Shown: one piece after another, positions 14,718 to 20,209 of the stretch
Position numbering within the stretch: the first letter of the stretch is position 1
Layout: each line of letters opens with the position of its first letter
Virus record (IMG/VR): IMGVR_UViG_3300042934_000522
Location: 1 to 24,988 of that record
Reading direction: 5' to 3' (one strand)
From: a virus
Length of the DNA: 24,988 nt
Made by a program: the position numbers and the translations under genes
Notes under the pieces: generated by a model
The model's database searches: none
Seen by the model: only the letters and a program-made list of their open reading frames with translations
Told to the model about the DNA's origin: nothing

Positions 14718-14727
14718 CCCCCTGTGG
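14531..14727. repeat. 197-bp element bounded by 17-bp perfect inverted repeats
   Basis: CCACAGGGGGTTGATCA (14531-14547) and TGATCAACCCCCTGTGG (14711-14727) are exact complements. Inside are an 8-bp hairpin (AGCCTCCC 14609-14616 with GGGAGGCT 14620-14627) and a TGGGT/ACCCA pair. It lies in the leader of the leftward transcript from 14882-14910. No clear target-site duplication flanks it, so a structured leader RNA fits better than a transposon. Confidence 0.65.
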
Positions 14728-14881
14728 AGTCTAGGGGAATGTACTGCGCTTTAGCAGTCGTTCTAGGCGGCTTCACTGTTGAGTTCTCAATGTACTGAGG
14801 CTTCCTTGGCTGGCACCCTGTTGGGTGCTTCCCTTCCGGGCCCTGTCCTCCGGGGGCTACTGCCCCCTTCCGACATGTAGA

Positions 14882-14910
14882 ACGCTACGCCTGCTCATGT
14901 CGCATGTCAA
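14882..14910 (-). promoter_or_regulatory. Leftward sigma70-type promoter
   Basis: Leftward: TTGACA (complement of 14905-14910), 17-base spacer, TAGCGT (complement of 14882-14887), a near-ideal match to Streptomyces housekeeping promoters (TTGACR, TAGRRT). The -35 lies within the fourth copy of the 15-bp box (14897-14911). Transcription would begin near 14875 and run through about 370 bases of structured leader to the 14507 start. The GGGGGC/GCCCCC and GCACCC/GGGTGC hairpins at 14816-14870 lie in this leader. Confidence 0.7.
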
Positions 14911-15225
14911 CCTGGACCCCCAGGCTTCTTTCATTCATTCATGATCCTGTGGGGAGGGAGCGCAGTAGCCCACATCTGTATGCAGGGGCCTACCTCTACA
15001 TACGCGCGTATGCGCGCACGCGTATAGCACAGTACGTGGACATGCACAACCCACAAGGTCATGGGCATAGAGGGACCTAGTAGGCCCTCATGAGGACACC
15101 AGGCAAGGTGGACTAGCTCCTGCCTGAGGCAGGGGTGTGGCTCGCTCCCTGGGCCTTGCATGCCTCCAGGCATGCCTCCTGCCCATCCCGTCCGAATGCC
15201 CATTGAATGAATGAACTCAGGCATT

Positions 15226-15256
15226 CAATGCCGGCATGTATTGAATGCCGGCATGC
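15226..15256. repeat. Paired 10-bp palindromes 17 bp apart
   Basis: ATGCCGGCAT occurs at 15228-15237 and 15245-15254, each a perfect palindrome, within the 12-bp direct repeat AATGCCGGCATG. The spacing is about 1.6 helical turns. GGCATTCAAT (15220-15229) and ATTGAATGCC (15240-15249) also form an inverted repeat across them. Such layouts are typical of operators for dimeric regulators. Confidence 0.6.
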
Positions 15257-15520
15257 TATCCCGCCACACCTGCCCGCCTTTATTCATTCATTTGCATTGC
15301 TGTGCGCACACCCGGGGTAATGCATTTGTACATACACAACGGACCCGCCGGGGGCACCTTCCTTCGATCGCGTACGGGTAATGAAGCCTTCAGAGCCTCC
15401 CTAACGGCCTAACAGCCCTGTGCCCGCCCAAGTCCCTCCAGGCCCCCTAAAAGCCCCTCTGAGAGCCTCTCAGGCCCTTTCTCGGCTCCACAGAGCCTCT
15501 CCCCCACCCTCGGGACCGTA

Positions 15521-15537
15521 AATGAATGAAAGAAGTG
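15521..15537 (+). repeat. 17-bp direct repeat AATGAATGAAAGAAGTG, copy A
   Basis: Identical to 15723-15739. A 15-base version (AATGAATGAAAGAAG) lies on the minus strand at 14925-14939, just upstream of the leftward promoter. It could start a 24-codon frame (MNERSALNC...), but no ribosome binding site is visible. Confidence 0.65.
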
Positions 15538-15616
15538 CCCTCAACTGTGTGATTCGGGTCTCAGTTTCAGGGATTCTGTCACCAACCACCGCGTAGTGAC
15601 ACCGACATATATATTG

Positions 15617-15765
15617 TAAGGGGTTTGGAATATACCCCCTTAGTGATCTTGAGGGAGACCCTAGAGCCCCGCCGGGGGAGGCGGGGCGACAGAGGTAGTG
15701 CCGGACCCCTGAAGTCCGGCACAATGAATGAAAGAAGTGTGATCCGACCCCCCGAAGGGTCGGAT
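15617..15765. other. Array of four perfect hairpins
   Basis: Stems: TAAGGGG 15617-15623 with 15636-15642; GCCCCGCC 15666-15673 with 15680-15687; TGCCGGAC 15699-15706 with 15714-15721; ATCCGACCC 15742-15750 with 15757-15765. Loops are 6-12 bases. None has a proper U tract. Repeat copy B lies between the third and fourth. A compact structured RNA or a set of protein sites is possible. Confidence 0.6.
15723..15739 (+). repeat. 17-bp direct repeat AATGAATGAAAGAAGTG, copy B
   Basis: Exact copy of 15521-15537, 202 bp downstream. It could start a 17-codon frame (MNERSVIRPPEG...) whose codons overlap the fourth hairpin of the array; no ribosome binding site is visible. A partial copy (GAATGAATT) follows at 15772. 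Confidence 0.65.
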
Positions 15766-15854
15766 GGGACAGAATGAATTAATTAGCTAGCCCCGGAATG
15801 AGGATCTTGTGCTACCCTGGTATTTCCACGTACTAAATCCCCCGTTAGGGCGTG

Positions 15855-15889
15855 GAAAAGCCCCCAGGTAGTTTGGCGACCTGGGGGCT
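15855..15889 (-). terminator. Leftward terminator of the 16705-15905 genes
   Basis: AGCCCCCAGGT (15859-15869) pairs perfectly with ACCTGGGGGCT (15879-15889); leftward a TTTTC tract follows. A second nested hairpin, TTTCCACG (15823-15830) with CGTGGAAA (15851-15858), begins immediately after, giving a tandem structure. Confidence 0.85.
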
Positions 15890-15904
15890 CTACCTATTTG
15901 GTTG

Positions 15905-16093
15905 TCAGACTGTTGTCACTCCGGGTCTCTTCAGGCTCTGGTAGTGGTCCCAGAGCCTCTGACCCTCTTCGCACCCCTCTCTGGGGTGGCTGCCTTCGAG
16001 GCAGCCGGCACAGGGTTCGCCTCCATGAGGCTGGACGTGCTCCAGATATGAGCCCCAGGCCATCCAAAAGGCCATGGACTCGTCCTTGGTCAT
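15905..16093 (-). CDS. Small Cys-containing hypothetical protein
   Basis: A 62-residue protein whose ATG at 16093 overlaps the upstream stop as ATGA. It contains HGGEPCAGCLEGSHPREGC: three Cys and two His that could hold one zinc. The rest is helical with several Trp (MAFWMAWGSYL). It is the last gene before the 15855-15889 terminator. No family is recognised. Confidence 0.65.
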   Translation of the reverse strand: MTKDESMAFWMAWGSYLEHVQPHGGEPCAGCLEGSHPREGCEEGQRLWDHYQSLKRPGVTTV

Positions 16094-16404
16094 CCCTGGC
16101 CTTGAGTCAGGGACTCATAGAGGTTGATCTGAGCTGCCACGACTTGGTGTAAACCGTGCCAGGTCATTGCTGAGACCGTGGCTTCCAGACCGTTTGAGGC
16201 TGGCCCGTGCTCGTCCTTTAGATCCTGGACGTTGTAGGGCGGTACTGCGTACCAGTGAGGCCCGTGCTTGTCGTCTGGCTTCGAGCAGAATGAAGCCCAT
16301 CCGTCCGGCAGGGGTGTCTTGATGGTCACTGACCCCGGCCCAGGGATGGGCTTAGAGTCAAGCGACCTTCGCAACGCCACTACAGCGTTGTCCGCTTGGG
16401 TCAT
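16090..16404 (-). CDS. Hypothetical protein
   Basis: A 104-residue protein from ATG 16404 with GAGGAC upstream. The N-terminal third looks helical, the middle has LPDGWASFCSKPDDKHGPHWYAV (aromatic/His-rich, possibly beta), and the C-terminal third is helical (MTWHGLHQVVAAQINLYES). Coupled to the next gene by ATGA. No family is recognised. Confidence 0.65.
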   Translation of the reverse strand: MTQADNAVVALRRSLDSKPIPGPGSVTIKTPLPDGWASFCSKPDDKHGPHWYAVPPYNVQDLKDEHGPASNGLEATVSAMTWHGLHQVVAAQINLYESLTQGQG

Positions 16405-16459
16405 GTTTGGTTGTCCTCATACAAGGGCCCGGCCCGTTGCCGGACCTCCTGACAAGATG

Positions 16460-16705
16460 TTAGCGCTCTGTGTGGTCTGCGTCACCAGATTCGTCAACCA
16501 GGGTGTAAGTAGTACGTCCTACGGTGACGACAGCGGCGCCTTCCCTTACCTGTTGGGCAGCACGTTCGAAGTCCTCCGCGCGCTCTTTGGCGTCACGTCC
16601 CACCCTCTCCCACATCGCTGCCTTACCTTCGAGCTTGGCCAGCAGCTCGTAGATGTTGGTGTAGGGCCTGACCTTGGCCGGCATGGTTGGAGTCTCGGAA
16701 TCCAT
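16460..16705 (-). CDS. Small helical, coiled-coil-like protein
   Basis: I take ATG 16705 (81 residues); ATG 16684 (74 residues) is the alternative and neither has a strong ribosome binding site. A charged helix (YELLAKLEGKAAMWERVGRD, then KERAEDFERAAQQV) is followed by a beta hairpin, VVTVGRTTYTLVDE. It is transcribed divergently from the GntR-type gene, with 136 bases between the starts. That placement suggests the regulator may control it. Confidence 0.6.
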   Translation of the reverse strand: MDSETPTMPAKVRPYTNIYELLAKLEGKAAMWERVGRDAKERAEDFERAAQQVREGAAVVTVGRTTYTLVDESGDADHTER

Positions 16706-16740
16706 GTCAGCAGAGTAGCCGTCAGGTAGTCTCTCGGTCA

Positions 16741-16799
16741 GACCCCTGGACTCCTCGTCTGGGCTGCCGGCCCGTGCTGGTGGCTGAGGACCAGGGGTC
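16741..16799. promoter_or_regulatory. Inverted repeat in divergent intergenic region, operator candidate
   Basis: GACCCCTGG (16741-16749) and CCAGGGGTC (16791-16799) are exact complements separated by 41 bases, between the divergent starts at 16705 and 16842. It could be paired operator half-sites for the GntR-type regulator or an RNA stem. Direct evidence of binding is absent. Confidence 0.4.
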
Positions 16800-16841
16800 C
16801 CCTTCTGTCTCTGGTCAGGTCCACTCGGAGGAAGACATCCC

Positions 16842-17444
16842 ATGCCGCCTAAGTGGCGAACCCTAGCTGACCGACTTGCAGAGGAAATCAGGGCAGGAGC
16901 GTACGCCCCGGGTGACCATCTGCCTTCGATCAGAGACCTGGTTAGGGCAGGCGAAGGGTCCAAGACCACAGTCCTTGCTGCCATCAGGGCCTTGGAGGAT
17001 GAGGGACTGGTTGTCTCGTCCCGGGGACACGGGATTGTGGTGCAGGCACTGCCAGCAGAGGGGCCTACACAGCCCCATGGCGCGGTTCGAGTCCCTGACG
17101 CAGTGGCAACAGCCCTTGGTGTTCCCAGAGGCACTGAGGTGCCGTGCCGGCACCAGCTCTTCAAGGAGAAGGGAAAGCCAGCCTGTTCCTTGACCAAGTA
17201 CTCCCACCCTGAACATGTCAAGGCGTCGGAACCACCCGTGATCGATAGCTTCAGGGAGACCTTGATCCCCAGGGAACCGTCCTACGAAGAGGTCCGAGCC
17301 CTAGACCTCACCCACCATGAGTGGGTGGTAGAGATCATCCGGACATCGTTCACCGCTGATGGTTCAGCGGTGGAGGTTGATGTAGAGGTCTATGCAGCTT
17401 CGAAGTTCACTTGGACACACGACTCCCCGGTTTCACACGAATAA
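16842..17444 (+). CDS. GntR-family transcriptional regulator
   Basis: A 200-residue protein with the N-terminal winged helix of GntR regulators: WRTLADRLAEEIRAGAYAPGD, LPSIRDLV, then TTVLAAIRALEDEGLVVS (residues about 5-62), ending in the RGHGIVV wing. The C-terminal part (about 70-200) is shorter than a full UTRA domain but shows similar strands (RHQLFKEKGKPA, then EWVVEIIRTSF). GGAGGAAG lies before the ATG. It is the only DNA-binding regulator recognised here and lies near the integrase, so a lysogeny role is plausible but unproven. A host-derived origin is also possible. Confidence 0.85.
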   Translation: MPPKWRTLADRLAEEIRAGAYAPGDHLPSIRDLVRAGEGSKTTVLAAIRALEDEGLVVSSRGHGIVVQALPAEGPTQPHGAVRVPDAVATALGVPRGTEVPCRHQLFKEKGKPACSLTKYSHPEHVKASEPPVIDSFRETLIPREPSYEEVRALDLTHHEWVVEIIRTSFTADGSAVEVDVEVYAASKFTWTHDSPVSHE

Positions 17445-17452
17445 GGACAGCA

Positions 17453-17477
17453 GAAAGCCCCCGCCGAAGCGGGGGCT
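17453..17477 (-). terminator. Terminator between convergent genes
   Basis: AGCCCCCGC (17456-17464) pairs perfectly with GCGGGGGCT (17469-17477) around a CGAA tetraloop. Leftward it is followed by TTTCT, so it best serves the 17996-17493 genes; it may also stop the GntR transcript. Confidence 0.8.
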
Positions 17478-17492
17478 GGTGTCTGTTTCGGG

Positions 17493-17675
17493 TTACGCGG
17501 GGCCTACATTGTCTACCTGAACCTCTCCGCTCAGGTTGTGGGCTACAAAGACCTGCCCTTCCCCCACGTCGTGGTCCTGGTCCCTAAGTGCCTGAAGCAT
17601 CTGCTGCTTTATGGAGTCGAGTTCCTGGAGCTTGGCTACAGCCGACTCAACTTCCTGGGACAGGTCGTCCTGCAT
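17493..17675 (-). CDS. Hypothetical helical protein
   Basis: A 60-residue protein from ATG 17675 with GGAAGGAGAG upstream; it overlaps the previous gene by 29 bases. An N-terminal amphipathic helix (VESAVAKLQELDSIKQQMLQ) is followed by a beta hairpin (EGQVFVAHNLSGEVQVDNV). It may oligomerise through the helix. Function unknown. Confidence 0.65.
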   Translation of the reverse strand: MQDDLSQEVESAVAKLQELDSIKQQMLQALRDQDHDVGEGQVFVAHNLSGEVQVDNVGPA

Positions 17676-17892
17676 CGGGGCTCTCCTTCCTCCGGTACTG
17701 CACCCTCATGTCAGGTACCGTACCGCGGTCGGCATAGCCAGCGATCCACGCGTACTCCAGGATGCGGGCAGCTAGCTTGAGAGCCTCCCTGGTGGCCTTG
17801 GACTGATCCTTGTACGCCTCCATGAGGATCTTCAAGTGCTTGTCGGACTCATCCGTCCGCATCACCGAGAGGTTCTTGACGACCTTGGTCAC
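17647..17892 (-). CDS. Hypothetical helical protein
   Basis: An 81-residue protein starting at GTG 17892, overlapping the upstream stop as GTGA. It is largely helical (DKHLKILMEAYKDQSKATRE, then ALKLAARILEYAWI) with a basic C-terminus. No family is recognised. Confidence 0.65.
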   Translation of the reverse strand: MTKVVKNLSVMRTDESDKHLKILMEAYKDQSKATREALKLAARILEYAWIAGYADRGTVPDMRVQYRRKESPDAGRPVPGS

Positions 17893-17996
17893 TCGTCCTC
17901 CTCAGCAGTCAGGATCTCGTGGATGCTGTCCAGGGACTCCCCTGACAGGGCTGGAGCCTGCCTCACCCAGAGTTCCAACCACTCACTGTCTGTCAT
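17889..17996 (-). CDS. 35-residue acidic protein, paralogue of the 19717-19815 product
   Basis: Reading from ATG 17996 gives MTDSEWLELWVRQAPALSGE and then a helix ending EILTAEEDE. It aligns without gaps to the 32-residue product on the other side of the integrase: shared EWLE-x-W, AP-x-L, E, D and I positions, roughly 12 of 27. No strong ribosome binding site is visible, so support comes from the GTGA overlap and the paralogue. Confidence 0.6.
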   Translation of the reverse strand: MTDSEWLELWVRQAPALSGESLDSIHEILTAEEDE

Positions 17997-18025
17997 CTTG
18001 CCTGTTCACCGCCCTGCCTGTCATA

Positions 18026-18045
18026 CGGAGTTCTTTCAAACTCCG
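18026..18045. repeat. Inverted repeat upstream of integrase, possible att-region element
   Basis: CGGAGTT (18026-18032) and AACTCCG (18039-18045) are perfect complements around a 6-base centre. Serine integrase attP sites are usually near the gene and contain imperfect inverted repeats, so this 128-base gap is the obvious place to look. The crossover dinucleotide cannot be identified from this window. Confidence 0.35.
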
Positions 18046-18057
18046 CGCATCCGAAGT

Positions 18058-18088
18058 TTGACACAGGTACGTACTCCAGCGCTACTCT
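18058..18088 (+). promoter_or_regulatory. Candidate integrase promoter
   Basis: TTGACA (18058-18063) is followed after 19 bases by TACTCT (18083-18088). The -35 is perfect, while the -10 is mediocre and the spacing long. A hairpin CACTCCC (18089-18095) with GGGAGTG (18107-18113) then overlaps the edge of the ribosome binding site and could limit translation. Confidence 0.4.
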
Positions 18089-18124
18089 CACTCCCCAGGA
18101 ACCTATGGGAGTGGGTGAGTTGCT

Positions 18125-19657
18125 GTGGCACTTGCAGACCTGCCACTAGCAGGGTACTGCCGGATCTCGGATGCAGACCTAGCAGACATCAGAAGAGCCC
18201 TGAGGAACGGGGACATCACCCCAGAGGAAGCCGCGGAACTGGAGCGCAAGGGCGTTCTCAAGCAGAGGGACGATGTCAAGATCCTTGCCGACAGGCACAA
18301 CCGTGAAGTGATCTTCTACGAGGACAACAACCTCAGCGCCTTCAAGAGGAACGTGGTCCGTCCTCGGTTCCAAGACATGGTGAGGGACCTCAAGGCCGGC
18401 AAGCTGGCTGGCATGGTGCTGTACGACATCGACCGTGGGTTCAGACAGCCTAAGGACCTTGAGACTGTCATCGACATCTACCAGAGCTTCTCCGAAAGGA
18501 AGAAGCCTGTACGACTGATCTTTGACACCATGTCCGGCCAGAACTTCGATCTAGCCTCTCGTGATGGTCGGTTCACAGCTCGTCTGTACGTCAACATCGC
18601 CAACAAGAGCAGTGAGGACACCAGCCGGCGCATCATCCGGGACAACGCCTCCAAGGCCCGGAAGGGTGTCTACCACGGCGGAGGACCCTCCTTTGGATGG
18701 AAGGAGGACGACAGGACGAAACTGGACCCTAAGGCCGCGGGCCTGGTCCGGGACATCGTCCTCGGTCACCTCAAGGGTGACAAGATCGCTACTTGCATGG
18801 AGTACCTGAGTGACGAAGGGGCAGTGAACCCCAGCACTGGGAAGCCCTTCACCTGGGCAGGCACCAAGACCCTCATCTTCAGGGCCCGTAACTTCGGCAT
18901 CAGGATCTACCAGGGAGAGCCCCAGCTAGACGACGAGGGCAACTACATCCTCGGAGACTGGGAACCGATCTTCACCAAGGACGATGACACTCCGGACTTT
19001 GACCTATGGGAGCGCCTGGAGGCGCTGAGGAAGGGCAAGAGCCCTGAGGGCTCGCAGGAGAAGAGCGCGGTCAAGTACCTGCTCTCACGCATCGTCAGGT
19101 GTGGGCGATGTGGCTACCCCATGGTGGGTAAGACCGTGTGGGTCCGCGGAACCAAGTCCCAGTCCTTCGCCTACAACTGCAACAAGAGTCACCCGGATGC
19201 CTGCGGGAAGATGGGGGTCACTGGTCTGCGGGTGGATGAGCTGGTGAAGTCCCTAGTCTGGGCTCAAGTCCTCCGAGCCAGCAAGAACCGGCAGGTTCCA
19301 GAACCTCACGAGTCCTGGTCCAAGGAAGCCGAACTCAAGGACGTTGAGGGTCAGATTGCGGAGCTGAAGGCTCTGTGGGAGGCCAAGAAGGTTCGAGCCG
19401 CTACGTACGTCACCACTCTTGATGACCTGGAGTCCCAGAGGACTCAGCTCAAGGCTGAGCGAGCCTTCCACACGGCTACGCCGGCCATCAGGGTCATCAC
19501 ACCCGAGCTGTTGAAGAACGGCTGGGAAGGTCTCTCTGTCGAGAGACAGCGGATCATCATCCGCTCTGTCTTGAAGGCAGTCATCATCCATCCTGCCAGG
19601 GATGGCAGAAAGGGTGGGCCCTTCGACCCCGCCCGAGTAGAACCCGTCTTCGCCTAG
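18125..19657 (+). CDS. int: Large serine recombinase (phage integrase)
   Basis: A 510-residue protein with resolvase fold, recombinase domain, zinc ribbon and coiled coil in the order of phage serine integrases. Ser15 in GYCRIS is the expected nucleophile; an Arg in YDIDRGFRQPKDL and another in DTSRRI fit the active site. Compared with usual family members, about 25 extra residues lie between the first strand and first helix (ADIRRALRNGDITPEE). CGRCGY and later Cys (about 326-365) bind zinc; residues about 400-445 are the coiled coil. An in-frame TGA at 18116 makes GTG 18125 the first start. It integrates phage DNA at attP/attB; a separate directionality factor is expected. Confidence 0.93.
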   Translation: MALADLPLAGYCRISDADLADIRRALRNGDITPEEAAELERKGVLKQRDDVKILADRHNREVIFYEDNNLSAFKRNVVRPRFQDMVRDLKAGKLAGMVLYDIDRGFRQPKDLETVIDIYQSFSERKKPVRLIFDTMSGQNFDLASRDGRFTARLYVNIANKSSEDTSRRIIRDNASKARKGVYHGGGPSFGWKEDDRTKLDPKAAGLVRDIVLGHLKGDKIATCMEYLSDEGAVNPSTGKPFTWAGTKTLIFRARNFGIRIYQGEPQLDDEGNYILGDWEPIFTKDDDTPDFDLWERLEALRKGKSPEGSQEKSAVKYLLSRIVRCGRCGYPMVGKTVWVRGTKSQSFAYNCNKSHPDACGKMGVTGLRVDELVKSLVWAQVLRASKNRQVPEPHESWSKEAELKDVEGQIAELKALWEAKKVRAATYVTTLDDLESQRTQLKAERAFHTATPAIRVITPELLKNGWEGLSVERQRIIIRSVLKAVIIHPARDGRKGGPFDPARVEPVFA

Positions 19658-19667
19658 ACACAAGTCA

Positions 19668-19700
19668 GCCCCACCTCCCTTCTCGGGAGGTGGGGCCTTT
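19668..19700. terminator. Terminator after integrase
   Basis: GCCCCACCTCCC (19668-19679) and GGGAGGTGGGGC (19685-19696) form a perfect 12-bp stem with a TTCTC loop, followed by CTTTT. It separates the integrase from the convergent leftward operon. Confidence 0.9.
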
Positions 19701-19716
19701 TGTCGTTCAGCAACGA

Positions 19717-19815
19717 TTACTTCAGCTTCATCAACTCAAGGATCTCGTCCGCGGTTTCCTCATCAAGTTCAGGAGCCTCGGAGAGCCACTTCTCAAGCCA
19801 CTCCTCTTGGCTCAC
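19717..19815 (-). CDS. 32-residue acidic protein, paralogue of the 17889-17996 product
   Basis: GTG 19815 overlaps the upstream stop as GTGA. The product starts VSQEEWLEKWLSEAPELDE and ends EILELMKLK: a single amphipathic acidic helix with two Trp. It is the last gene of the right-hand leftward operon. Together with its paralogue across the integrase it suggests a duplicated or split small-gene block. Confidence 0.6.
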   Translation of the reverse strand: MSQEEWLEKWLSEAPELDEETADEILELMKLK

Positions 19816-20036
19816 TCGTCCTCCTCTTCCCAAGGGTTTCCGAAGGACAAGTCCCCTCGGTAGTCACCAACCATGTAGTGCAGGTTGAAAACCTCAACAG
19901 CCTTTACGTCAGACCCACCTCGAAGACTCTCGACAAAGTCCTCAACCTCGTCCATGTTGTGGGTCTCAGGTTCGTCGGGGTCCTCCCCCTTCCAGTAGAC
20001 ATTGACTCGGTAAGCACTACCGTCAAAGACGCCCAT
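19812..20036 (-). CDS. Hypothetical acidic protein
   Basis: A 74-residue protein from ATG 20036, which overlaps the upstream stop as TGATG with GAGGGG upstream. It has strand-helix-strand character (YRVNVYWKGED, then MDEVEDFVESLRGG, then VKAVEVFNLHYMVGDYRGD) and an acidic end. No family is recognised. Confidence 0.7.
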   Translation of the reverse strand: MGVFDGSAYRVNVYWKGEDPDEPETHNMDEVEDFVESLRGGSDVKAVEVFNLHYMVGDYRGDLSFGNPWEEEDE

Positions 20037-20209
20037 CAGTGTGACCCCTCAATCAGCGTGACACCAGCAACGATGGCTCCCAGTACACCCACCACAATCC
20101 CAGTGAGCACAAAGAAGGTAAGGAGCCCCCCGAGGTACATGACAAGGACAGACCAGGCAACGAACGGACTAGCTACCAACAGCCAACCGGCTACCTTACG
20201 AAGCTCCAT
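20036..20209 (-). CDS. 57-residue two-TM membrane protein
   Basis: Read from ATG 20209: MELRKVAGWLLVASPFVAW starts the first hydrophobic segment (about 8-27), and FFVLTGIVVGVLGAIVAGV the second (about 32-51). A short charged tail follows. TGATG junctions on both sides support it. It sits in the early operon, so a membrane-directed accessory role is possible; a lysis role is less likely. Confidence 0.7.
   Translation of the reverse strand: MELRKVAGWLLVASPFVAWSVLVMYLGGLLTFFVLTGIVVGVLGAIVAGVTLIEGSH

Larger units (their letters stand above)
14913..15854. other. Non-coding control region, origin or operator candidate
   Basis: About 940 bases with no convincing long gene. It holds a CCTGG/CCAGG hairpin, GAATGAATGA-type motifs on both strands, alternating purine-pyrimidine sequence (TACGCGCGTATGCGCGC, 15001-15017), a GCATGCC/GGCATGC hairpin near 15158-15175, two ATGCCGGCAT palindromes, a pyrimidine-rich stretch at 15400-15500, and a run of hairpins at 15617-15765. 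It lies between leftward operons, so origin, operator or regulatory RNA are all possible. I see no iterons of a known replication initiator. Confidence 0.5.

Noticed and set aside
14640-14727. Possible tRNA
   Set aside because: No consistent acceptor, anticodon and T arms; the GGTTCTGATCAACC segment is not a proper T-loop and belongs to the inverted repeat. I found no tRNA by eye elsewhere.
14531-14727. Insertion sequence
   Set aside because: Terminal inverted repeats are present but there is no transposase frame and no target duplication at the ends.
14931-15224. Leftward frame of 97 codons in the control region
   Set aside because: Odd composition (Met, Gly, Pro, His rich), no ribosome binding site, and it is built from palindromes and repeats.
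15470-15724. Leftward frame of 84 codons
   Set aside because: Runs through the hairpin array; no ribosome binding site and no protein-like pattern.
16705-17221. Extended leftward frame upstream of the 16705 start
   Set aside because: It is antisense to the GntR-type gene and has no suitable start signals.
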